Shown here: positions 35,719 through 47,216 of the stretch, piece by piece
Layout of the letters: every line of letters begins with the position of its first letter
How positions within the stretch are numbered: the first letter of the stretch is position 1
Source: Dugong dugon
Lineage: Eukaryota > Chordata > Mammalia > Sirenia > Dugongidae
Direction: 5' to 3'
Assembly (NCBI GenBank): GCA_030035585.1
Contig: CM057462.1
Span: 68,668,734 to 68,732,733 of the forward strand
Length of the DNA: 64,000 nt
Made by a program: the position numbers and the translations under genes
Notes under the pieces: model-generated
Told to the model about the DNA's origin: nothing
What the model saw: the letters and a program-made list of their open reading frames with translations, nothing else
The model's database searches: none

Positions 35719-37078
35719 GGGCAAGATGGTGGAATAGTCGGATGCTTCCTGTTGTCCCTCTTACAACAAAGACTAAAAAAACAAGTGAACCGATTCTATA
35801 TGACTGTCTAAGAGCCCTGATCATCAAAGACAAAGCTGAAGAGTCGGACTGAGCAGCAGGAAGAAGAAGAGACAATTCAAAAGCATTGGAGAAGTGCCAG
35901 TCACGAAGTCGCCAGTGCCCTGCTGGCAGGGTTGGCCAGTGCACACGGGCTGAGGTAAGCAGTAGGGTTCAAGATGTGTCTCACCACATTGGGTGAGGCT
36001 GGTTGGTGGAGAGTCTGCACACGCCACCTCCTGAGCCAGGTGGAAGCAGCACTGGACCTGCAAAAGTTAAGTACAAGCATCTAACCTACCATGTGGGGGC
36101 AAAATAACCCCTCCCTGCCAGAGTTTCACAGCAGTCAAGTGCTTCCTTCCCCTCACCCGCCCCCCAACTCACTCCACACTGACACCAGTCCAGCAGTATT
36201 CAACAATTGCCAGGCCCCCCAAGCCAGGAACTCAGGGCTATCCCCGCCCACACCAGTCTCATAGCTTTGAAAACTGCCACTCTCCCTAAGCCAGGAACTC
36301 AGGGTCAGGAAGTCCTACCCCTTCATCCAGCCACTGGCATAAGGGATCCACAGACTTGTAGCACCCCTGCCTAGACCTGTGCAGGCTGATTTAACACAGT
36401 ATGCCCTCATTAGCATAAAACAGCAGGGCTACACCTGAAGCCCAATTTCAACTGCAGCAGCCAAGGGGCAGCTGCAGATTTGTGACATTTGACACCACCG
36501 TGCCCTTTAAGCAGGGGCCTCACCCACCCACACTGGGGGCCCAAGGGATGGTGGTACCACCCACTCCATCTAGCCACCAACTAGAGGGGTCTGAGAATAA
36601 CTGGTGCCTCCTAGTCCCTCTAGCCAACAGCACCGGGTGCCCAAAGACTGGCTGTGATACTCACCCCACTACGTGATCTAGGGGACGGGGGCATGGCCTC
36701 CACCCAGGCTCCTGGGGACAGCTGTCAACCCTCTGCCTTGCTCCACACATATCCCCCTACTGCAGCCAGATACTTGTCCCTTCTCAGAACACCCCTATGC
36801 AGTCCTGCCCATCTACAACTGTAGGTGAGAGTCTGCACCACACACTCAGTGACTGACAACCTGGACACCTGTGCTGCACCCACACAAGAAAAGTGAACAG
36901 ACTCCTGGGGTCACACACCTAGTAGCTATTCTGACCACCTGGGCACAGGATGTGAAAGCTTCAAAGATACCAATAACCAAAATAGCTCACACTCCCAGCC
37001 TATTTGGGCATATCAAAACAAAACAAAATTTAGGACACAGTAAACAAACATACAATAAACAAATACAATAACTTACTG

Positions 37079-38050
37079 ATGCCTTGGAGACAATAGTCAA
37101 TATCAAATCACATTAAGAAGCAGGTCAAGACGGCTTCAGCAAGTGACCAAAATAAAGAACCAGGATATCTTCTGGGGGAAGATAAAGTAAAGGAACTACC
37201 TGAGATAGAATTCAAAAGACTAATATACAGAGCTCTCCAAGAGATCAGGAAGGAGATCAGGCAAAAATTAGACCAATCCAAGGAACACACATACAAAGCA
37301 ATAGAGGAATTCAGGAAAACAATACAAGAACAAAACAACAAAATTAACAGGCTGATAGAATCCACATAGAAACAGCAATTAGAAATCCAAAAGACTGACA
37401 ATAAAATTTCAGAATTAGACAACTCATTAGGTCATAGGAACAGAATTGAGTCAATAGAAGTCAGAATTAGTGAGATTGAAGATACATCCCTTGGCATCAA
37501 TTTATTTGAGAAAAAATTGGAAAAAGAATTTAAAAAAATAAAGAAAGCCTAAGAATTATGTGGGACAGTGTCAAGAGGAAAACCTATGAGTGATCAGAGT
37601 ACCAGAACAGGGGGCGATAACAGAAAACACAGAGAGAATTGTTGAAGATTTGCTGGCAGAAAACTTCCCTGATATCATGAAAGACAAGATGATATTTATC
37701 TAAGAAGCTCAATGAATCCCATACAGGTAGATCCCAAAAGAAAGTCACCAAGACATACATATCATAATCAAACTTGCCAAAACCAAACACAAAGATAGAA
37801 TAGGGATAAATGAAGAGTCACCTACAAAGGAGGAAAAATAAGACTAAGCTCTGACTACTCAGCAGAAACCATGCAGGCAAGAAGGCAATGGGATGACATA
37901 TATAAAGTCTTGAAGGAAACAAAATTGCCAGCCAAGAATTATATATCCAGTAAAACTATCTCTCATTTCCAGATAAACAAAAGTGAAGGGAATTTGTAAA
38001 AAACCAAGCTAAAATTACAAGATATATTAAAGGAAGTCCTTAGGCTAGAG
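37079..38050 (+). pseudogene. L1 ORF1, broken
   Basis: ATG at 37079 aligns with the ORF1 start at 25664 but reaches a TAG at codon 6 (gacaatag). Downstream words still trace the coiled coil (37180-37480), the RRM-like region and the C-terminal domain to about 38050. It is dead. Confidence 0.75.
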
Positions 38051-38516
38051 AACCAACAATATCAGACAACAATCCAAGACTAGAACACAGGATAGATCAA
38101 CTCATTATAAACCCAGGTAGAAAAGTTGCAAAAACAAGTCAAAGCTAAAAGACTGAAAATAAAGAACCAGAGACATCAATATGTAAGCGATGACAACATC
38201 AAAACAAAAAAGAGGGAATAAACAGTGTAGTCACAGAACTTTCATATGGAGAGGAACTTAAGGTGTTATCAAGGAATAAAAGATAGTGTAAACTTAGAAA
38301 AATAAAGGTAAATTTTAAGGTGACCACAAAGGAAGCTAATAAAGCTATGCATCAAAATAAAAAAGAAGAAAAACAAAGACTCAGCAAACACAAAATCAAC
38401 CATAATGAAAAATATGAAAAGAAAATACATAAAGAAAAATGACTCAGCACATAAAATTAAAAATGAATGAAGAAACTGTCAATGCCACACACAAACACAC
38501 ACAAAAATGCATCAAA

Positions 38517-41500
38517 ATGACAGCAATAGACTCATATCTATCAATAATTAGATTGAATGTAAATGGAGTAAATTCACCAATAAGAGACAGAGAGTGACAG
38601 AATGGATAAGAAAAACATGATCCATCCATATGCTGCCTACAAGAGACACACCATAGACTCAAAAACACAAACAAACTAAAACTTAAAGGATGGAAAAAAA
38701 TATATCAAGCAAACAACAACCAAAAAGAGCAGGAGTGCCAATATGAATCTCTGACAAAACAGGGTTTAAAGTAAAAGCCACCACAAAGGATAAGGAAGGA
38801 CACTATATAATGATTAAAGGGTCAATACACCAGGAGAACATAACCATAATAAATATATACACACCCAATAACAGGGCTTCAAAATACAGAAAACAAACTC
38901 TAACAGCATTGAAAAGAGAAATAGATGACTCCACAGTAATAGTAGGAGATTTCAACACATCACTTTCAGTGAAAGGCTGAACGTCTAGAAAGAAACTCAA
39001 TAGAGATACGAAAGATCTAAATGCCACAATCAATCAACTTGACCTCATAAACATATACAGAACACTTCACCCAACAGCAGCCAAGTATACATTATTTTCT
39101 AAAGCACACAGAACATTCTCCATAATAGACCACATTTTAGGCCACAAAGCAAGACTTAACAGAATCCAAAACATCAAAATATTACTAAGCATCTTTTCTG
39201 ACCATAATGCCATAAAAGTAGAAATCAATAAAAAACAGCAAGGAAAAGAAATCAAATACATGGAAATTGTATAACACCTTGCTCAAAAACTACTTGGTTA
39301 TAGAAGAAATCAAGGATGGAGTAAAGAAATTCATAGACTCAAATGAAAATGAAAATACATCTTACCAGAACCTTTTTAGACACAGCAAAAGCAGTGCTTA
39401 GAGGTCAATTTATAGCAATAAATGCAAACATTCAAATGGAAGAAAGGGCCAAAATCAAAGTATTAACCCTACAACTCGAAAAAACAGAAAGAGAGCAGCA
39501 AAAGAAGCCTTCAGGCACCAGAAGAAAGGAAATAATAAAGATTAGAGCAGAAATAAATGAAATAGAGAATAGAAAAACAATTGAAAGGGTCAACAAGACC
39601 AAAAGTTGGTTCTTTGAAAAGATCAACAAAATCGACAAATCATTGGCCAAACTGACAAAAGAAAAATGGGAGAGGAAGCAAATAGCCCAAATAAGATACG
39701 AGATGGGCAATATCACAACAGACCCAGTTGAAATAAAAGGGATCATAACAGCATGAAAAATTATACTCCAACAAATTTGAAAATCTAGAGGAAATGGACA
39801 GATTTCTAGAAACACACCACCTACCTAAACTAACACAAACTAAGGTAGAAAACCTAAATAAACCCATAACAAAAGAAGAGATTGAAGAAGTAATAAAAAA
39901 AAACTTCCAAGAAAAAAAAGCCCTGACCCAGACGGCTTCACTGGAGAATTCTACCAAACTTTCAGAGAAGAGTTAACACCACTACTACTAAAGGTATTTC
40001 AGAGCATAGAAAAGGACGGAATACTCCCAAACTCATTCTATGAAGCCAGCATAACCCTGATAACAAAGCCGAGTAAAGACACCACAAAAAAAGAAAATTG
40101 CAGACCAGTATCCCTCATGAACATAGACACAAATATCATCAGCAAAATTCTGACCAATAGTATTCAACAGTATATAAAAAAAAAATTCATCATGACCAAG
40201 TGGGATTCATACCAGGTAAGAAGGGATGGTTCGACATTACAAAATCAGTCAATGCACTCCATCATAAATAAAACAAAAGATAAGAACCACATGATCTTAT
40301 TAATTGAGGCAGAAACGGCATTTGACAAACTCCAACACCCATTCATGATAATAACTCTCAACAAAATTAGAAGAGAAATTCCTCAGCATAGTAAAGGACA
40401 TTTATACAAAACCAACAGCCAACATCATGCTAAATGGAGAGTCTGAAAGCATTCCCCTTGAGAACGGGAACCAGACAAGTATGCCTTTTATCACCACTCT
40501 TATTCAACATTGTGCTGGAGGTCCTAGCAAGAGCAATAAGGCAAGAAGAAGAAATAAATGGCATCCAGATTGGTATGTAAGAAGTAAAAGTATCCCCATT
40601 AGCAGATGATGTGATCTTATACACAGAAAATCCCAAAGAATCCACAAGGAAACTACTGGAAATAATAGAAGATTTCAGCAAAGCATTAGGATACAAGAAA
40701 AATATATAAAAATCAGTTGGATTCCTCTACACCAACAAATAGAACTTCGAAGAGGAAATCACCAAATCAATACCATTAACAATAGCCTCCAAGAAGATAA
40801 AATACTTAGGAATAAATCTAACCTGATGTGTAAAAGACCAGTATAAAGAAAACTACAAAACACTACTGCAAGAAACCAAAACAGACTTACATAAGTGGAA
40901 AAACATACCATGCCCATGGATAGGAAGAATCAACATTGTTAAAATGTCAATTCTACCCAAAGCGATCTACAAATACAATGCAATCCCAACCCAAATTCCA
41001 ATGACATTTTTTAACGAGATGGAGAAACAAATCACCAACTTCTTATGGAAAGGGATGAGCCCCAGATAAGTAAAGCATTACTGAAGAAGAACAAAGTGGG
41101 AGGCCTCATACTGCATGATTTTAGAACCTATTATACTGCCACTGTAGTCAAAACAGCCTGGTACTGGTACAACAACAGACACATAGACCAATGAAACAGA
41201 ATTGAGAACCCAGATATAAATCCATCCATCCATGAGCAGCTGATATTTAACTAAGGCCCAAAGTCTGTTAAATTGGGAAAAGACAGCATTTTTAACAAAT
41301 GGTGCTGGCAAAACTGATGTCCATCTGTAAAAAAATGAAACAGGACCCATACCTCACACCATACACAAAAACTAACTCAAAATGGATCAAAGACCTAAAT
41401 ATAAAATCTAAAAAGATAAAGATCATTTAAGAAAAAAATAAGGACAACCCCAGAATCCCTAATACATGGCATAAATAGTATACAAACCATAACTAACAAT

Positions 41501-42303
41501 GCACAAACATCAGAAGAGAAAGTAGATAACTGGGAGCTCCTAAAAATCAAACAATTATGCTCATCAAAAGACTTCACCAAAAGGGTAAAAAGAGAACCTA
41601 CAGACTGGGAAAAATATTTTGGCTATGACATACCCAATAAGGGTCTAATCTCTAAAATCTCAACAACATAAAGGCAAATAATTCAGTTTAAAAATGGGCA
41701 AAGGCTATGGACGGACACTTCATTAAAGAAGACATTCAGGGGCTAACAAACACATGAGGAAAGGTTCATGATCATTAGCCATTAGAGAAATGCAAATCAA
41801 AACTAAAATGAAATACCACCTCACCTCAGCAAGGCTGGCACTAATCCAAAAAGACACAAAATAACAAATGTTGGAGAGGTTGTGAAGAGATTGGAACTCT
41901 TATGCACTGTTGGCGGGAAGGTAAAATGGTACAACCACTTTGGAAAGTGATTTGGTGCTTCTTTAAAAAACTAGAAATAGAAATACCAAGCAATCCATCA
42001 ATTCCACTCCTAGGAATATACCCAAGAGAAATAAGAGCCATCACACAGATAGACATTCGCACACCCACGTTCACTGAAGTAATATTCACAATAGCAAAAA
42101 GATGGAAACAGTCTAAGTGCCTATCAACAGATGAATGGATAAACACATTATGGTACATACACACAATGGAATTTTATGCAACAATAGAAAACAATGATGA
42201 ATTTGAGAAACATCTCATAACATGGATGAATTTGGAGGGCATTATGCTGAGTGAAATAAGTCAGTCACAAAAGGACAAATATTGTATGAGACCACAATTA
42301 TAA
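38517..42303 (+). pseudogene. L1 ORF2, broken
   Basis: It runs from the Met-Thr-Ala-Ile start at 38517 to the TAA at 42301-42303. Open blocks include 39343-39756 (post-endonuclease), 40117-40446 (RT, frameshifted) and 41902-42303 (C-terminus). The endonuclease has a stop at its 27th codon. The RT catalytic motif at about 40601-40612 reads LADD where copy 1 has FADD. The element cannot move by itself. Confidence 0.82.
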
Positions 42304-43293
42304 GAACTCAAGAAAAGGTTTAAACACAGAAAAAAGCATTTTTGGATCGTTACGAGTGTGGGGAGGGAAAGGCAAGGGCAATTACTAACTAGATAGCAGA
42401 CAAGGATCAACTTCAGTGAAGGGAAGGACAACACACAATACAGGGGACGTCAGAACTGGACCCAATCAAAAGCTAAGAAGTTTCCTGGACACATCTAAAC
42501 ACGTTGAGGGACAGAGTAGCTGGGGCTGGGGCCTGGGGACCATAGTTTCTGGGGACATCTAGGTCAATTGGCATAACAAAGTTTATTAAGAAAATGTTCC
42601 GCATCCCACTTTGGTGAGTGGCGTCTAGGGTCTCAAAAGCTTGCAGGCAGCCATCTAAGATACACCTATTGGTCCCATTCCACTTGGAGCAAAGGAGAAT
42701 GAAGAAAACCAAAGACACAGAAAAATATTAGCCCAAAGGACTAAAGGACAACATGAACCAGAGACTTCACCAGCCTGAGACGAGAAGAACTAGAGGTTGC
42801 CCGGCTACAACCAATGACCACCCTGACAGGGAACTCAACAGAGAGTCCCAGGCAGAGCAGGAGAAAAATGTAAAACAGAACTCAAATCCATGTATAAAGA
42901 ACAGACTTAATGGTCTGACAGAAACTGAAGTAACCCCCAAAACTATGGCCCCTGAATGCACTGTTAACCCAAAACTGAAACCACTCTTCAGACAAAGATT
43001 AGACAGGACTATAAAACAAAAAATAATACACGTGGGGAATGTGCTTCTTAGTTCAATCAGATATACAAGACCAAATGGGTAGCTCCTGTCCAAAAGCAGG
43101 ATGAGAAGGCAAGAAGGGACAGGAACTAGCCAAACGGACACAGGGAACCCGGAGTGGAAAAGAGCAGTGTGCTGTCACATTGTGAGGATTGCAACTAACG
43201 TCACAAAAAAAAGTGTATAAATTTTTGTATGCAAAATTAACTTGAGCTGTAAACTTTCACCCAAAGCACACACACAAAAAAAAAAAATCATCA

Positions 43294-44706
43294 TCATTGG
43301 AACATAGAATGTATGAAGTATGAATCTAGGAAAATTGGAAGTCATCAAAAATGAAATGAAACACATAAACATTGATATCCCAGGCATTAGTGAGCTGAAA
43401 TGGGCCAGTATTGGCCATTTTCACTCAGACAATCATATGGTCTATTATGCTGAGACTGACAAATCAAAGAGGAATGGTGTCACTTTCGTCATCAAAAAGA
43501 ACATTTCAAGATCTATCCTGAAGTACAACGCTGTCAGTGATAGGATAATATCCATATGTCTACAAGGAAGACCAGTTAATATGACTATTATTCAAATTTA
43601 CACACCAACCACTAAGGCCAGAGGTGAAGAAATTGAAGATTTTTACCAACATCTGCAGTCTGAATTTGATCAAACATGCAATCAAGACCCATTGATAATT
43701 ACTGGTAATTGGAATGTGAAAATTGGAAACAAAGAAGAAGAATCGGTACTTGGAAAATATGGCCTTGGTAATAGAAATGATGCTGGAGATCACATGATAG
43801 AATTTTGCAAGACCAATGACTTCTTTATCGCAAACACCTTTTCTCAACAACATAAACGGCAACTATACACATGGGCCTCGCCTGATAGAACACATAGGAA
43901 TCAAATCGACCACATCTATGGAAAGAGACAATGGAAAAACTCAATATCATCAGTCAGAGCAAGGCCAGGAACAGATCGTCAGTTGCTCATATGCAAGTTC
44001 AAGTTGAAGTTGAAGAAAATTAGAACAAACCTATGAGAGCAAAAGTACTGACTTGAGTATATTCCACCTGAATTTAGAGACCATCTCAAGAATAGATTTG
44101 ACACATTGAACACTAATGACCAAAGACCAGCTGAACTGTGGAATGACATCAAGGACATCATACATGAAGAAAGCAAGAGGTCATTAAAAAGACAGGAAAG
44201 AAAGAAAAGACCAAAATGGATGTCAGAAGAGACTCTGAAACTTGCTGTTGAATGTCAAGTAGCTAAAGCAAAAGGAAGAAATGATGAAGTAAAAGAGTTG
44301 AACAGAAGATTTCAAAGGGCAGCTTAAGAAGACAGAGTAAAGTATTATAATGAAATGTGCAAATACCTGGAGATAGAAAACCAAAAGGGATGAACACTCT
44401 CAGCATTTCTCCACATGAAAGAACTGAAGAAAAAATTCAAGCCTCAAGTTGTAATTTTGAAGGATTCTACGGGGAAGATATTAAATGATGCAGGAACCAT
44501 CAAAAGAAGATACAAGAAATACACAGACTCACTGTACCAAAAAGAATTGGTCGACATTCAAACATTTCAGGAGGTAGCATATGATCAAGAACCAATGGTA
44601 GCGAAGGAAGACATCCAAGTTGCATTAAAGGCATTGGTGAAATACAGGGCTCCAGGAACTGACAGAATACCAATTAAGATGTTTCAACAAATGGATGCAG
44701 GGTTGG
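43294..44706 (+). mobile_element. RTE copy E, part 2 (endonuclease, linker, RT start)
   Basis: This continues the RTE interrupted at 35718 and runs into the start of the RT domain. It is interrupted again at 44706 by an L1 3' fragment with an 18-base perfect duplication. Confidence 0.9.
43320..44036 (+). pseudogene. RTE endonuclease, longest intact block (238 codons)
   Basis: This is an open APE-type endonuclease domain that nicks target DNA in RTE retrotransposition. Visible landmarks: ISELKW near residue 22; NHMVYYAE; TGNWNVKIGN at about residue 128; NDFFIANTF; and RNQIDHIYGK. The first strand of the domain, with the catalytic Asn of TWNV, lies upstream of this Met behind an in-frame TGA two codons before it. 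The linker block continues at 44106-44327. The frame ends at 44034-44036 and the remainder is frameshifted. This is the least damaged RTE endonuclease here but still not a full protein. Confidence 0.85.
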
Positions 44707-45723
44707 GGACTGAGTCCAGTACAGCTAGATGATGCCCGGCTACCACCACTGACTGCTCTGACCAGGATCACAACAGAGGGTTCTGGACAGAGCTGGAGAA
44801 GGATGTAGAGCATAATTTTAACTCCCCAAAAAAAAAAAAAAAGACCAGATTTACTGGCCTAAAGAATACTGGAGAAACCTCAAGAGTGTGGCCCCCAGCC
44901 ACCCTTTCAACTCAGAGGTGAAGTTACCTTCGAGGTTCAATGTTAAGCCTGGGAGTGGACAGCCCAGTAAAACTAAATGGGACTAACGAGGTACAGGAGT
45001 CCGGTGACAAGGGCCAGAAGGCAGAGGGGGAATAGGAAACTGATGATAAGGAACACAAGTTGAGTAAGGACACTGTCGATGTGTTGTGAGATTGTTGACC
45101 ACTGTTATAGGGCAACATCTGTAGTAACTATTAAATGGGAGGCTGTTTTGTCCTGTAAGCCTTCATCTTGGGCGAGAATGGCAGCACAATTGGAAGAGCA
45201 TAGTCAATATCACTTAAATGTGTAAGTAAAAAGTTTTGAAATGGTGTTAAAAAAAAAAAAAATGAGACCAATGAGGTACAGTAGTCCAGTGACAAGGGCC
45301 AGAAGACAGAAGGGGACAAGGAAGTCCCCTGGTGATAGGGAACACAAGGTGGAGTAAGGATATTCTTGATGTGTTGTGAGATTGTTAACCATTGTCATAG
45401 GGCAACATGTGTAGTAACTGTTAAATGAGAAACTATTTTGTTCTGTAAGCCTTCATCTTAAGTGAGAATAACAGCACAGTTGGAAGAGCGTAGTCAATGT
45501 CACTGAACTGTGTATGTAGAAATTTTTGAAACGGTGTATCTTTGGCTATCTGTATTTTCATCAAAAAAAAAAAAAAAAAGGCTGAGAATTTAGAGGCTTA
45601 CTATGTTGTGGGGTTGTTAACCAATGTCATAAAACAACATGTGTACTACTGTTTCATGAGAAACTATTTGTTCTGTAAGCCTTCACCTGAAGTACAATAA
45701 AATATAAAAAAATAAAAAAATAA
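44707..45723 (+). mobile_element. L1 3' UTR fragment with three tandem modules, nested in RTE copy E
   Basis: This 5'-truncated L1 3' UTR is bounded by the perfect 18-bp duplication aaatggatgcagggttgg (44689-44706, 45724-45741). Homologous modules recur from about 45082, 45372 and 45603, the first two preceded by a repeated upstream segment (44981 and about 45265). A-tracts at 45249-45262, about 45563-45580 and 45700-45723 follow each module. L1 copy 1 has only one such module. Confidence 0.88.
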
Positions 45724-47123
45724 AAATGGATGCAGGGTTGGAGGTGCTTACTTGTCTATGCCAAGAAAATTGTAAGACAGCTATCTGGCCAACCAGCAGG
45801 AAGAGATCCATACTTATATCCATTCCAAAGAAAGGTGATCCAAAAGAAAGTGGAAATTATCAAACAATATCATTAATATCACACAATTAAAATTTTGCTG
45901 AAGATCCTTCAAAAGTACTTGCAGCAGTACATTGATAGGGAACTGCCAGAAACTCAAGCCAGATTCAGAAGAGGACATGGAACAAGGGATATCTTTGGTG
46001 ATGTCAGATTGATCTTGGCTGAAAGCAGAGAATACCAGAAAGAAGTTTACCTGTGTTTTATTGACTATGCAAAGGCATTTGACTGTGTGAATCATAACAA
46101 ATTGTGGATAACATTCCATAAAACTTAATTATGCTCATGAAGAACCTGTACATAGACCAAGAGGCAGTCGTTCAAATACAACAAGGTGATACTGCATGGT
46201 TTAAAATCAGGAAAGGTGTGTGTCAGTGTTGTATCCTTTCACCATACTTGTTCAATCTGTATGCTGAGCAAACAATCTGAGAAGATGGATTATATGAAGA
46301 AGAACAGCGTATCAGGAATGCAGGAAGACCCATTAACAACCTGCGTTATGCAGATGACACAACCTTGCTTGCTGAAAGTGAAAAGGACTTGAAGCACTTA
46401 CTGATGAAGATCAAAGACCACAGCCTTCGGTATGGATTACACCTCAACATAAAGAAAGCAAAAATCCTCACAACTGGACCAATAAGCAATATCATAATAA
46501 ATGAAGAAAATATTTGAAGTTGTCAAGGATTTCATTTTACAATCAACACCCAAGGAAACAGCAGTCAAGTAATCAAAGGATGCATTGTGTTGGGAAATCT
46601 GCTGCAAGAGACCTCTTTAAAGTGTTAAAAAGCAAAAATGTCACTTTAAGGACTAAGGTGCGCCTGACTCAAGCCATGGTGTTTTCAGTTGCCTCATGTA
46701 CATCAAAAGCTGGACAATGAATAAGGAAGACCAAAGAAGAATTGATGCCTTTGAATTATGGCGTTGGCAAAGAATATTGAATATACCGTGGACTTACAGA
46801 AGAACAAACAAAGCTATCTTGGAAGAAGTATAACCAGAATGCTCATTAGAAGCAAGTATGGCAAGACTTCGTCTCACATACTATGGACATGTTATCAGGA
46901 GGGACCAGTCTCTGGTGACGGACATCATGCTTGGTAAAGTAGAGGGTCAGTAAAAAAGAGGAAGACCTTCAACAAGATGGATTGACACAGTGGCTATAAC
47001 CATGGGCTCAAGCATAACAATGAGACTGTGAGGATGGCACAGGACCAGGCAGTGTTTCATTCTGTTGTACATAGGGTCGTTATGAGTCAAAACTGACTCG
47101 ACAGCACCAAACAACAACATAAC
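45724..47123 (+). mobile_element. RTE copy E, part 3 (RT and 3' end)
   Basis: RT domain through to the AAC-rich 3' tail, ending just before aggactattttt (47124-47135). The RT frame is broken, but the catalytic YADD survives at 46347-46358 (NLRYADDTT). Open blocks lie at 45895-46128, 46186-46392 and 46514-46720. The final stop region reads caccaaac where others have cacctaac. Confidence 0.9.
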
Positions 47124-47135
47124 AGGACTATTTTT

Positions 47136-47160
47136 GTTTTGTTTTGTTTTGTTTTGCTTA
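47136..47160 (+). repeat. (GTTTT)n microsatellite
   Basis: About five GTTTT units directly follow the right duplication of RTE copy E. Confidence 0.85.
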
Positions 47161-47216
47161 AATAAGCTATAAAGCCACCAAGTGAATTAGATTAGGAAAG
47201 GCTTATTCTGTCTAGA

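Larger units (their letters stand above)
35719..43293 (+). mobile_element. Full-length L1 copy 2, nested in RTE copy E
   Basis: This L1 of about 7.57 kb has its 5' UTR at 35719-37078, ORF1 from 37079, ORF2 38517-42303, 3' UTR to ~43270 and an A-tract. The flanks taatgggaacat (35707-35718) and tcattggaacat (43294-43305) match at 10 of 12 positions, a decayed duplication of RTE sequence. Both ORFs have many stops. Confidence 0.9.
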
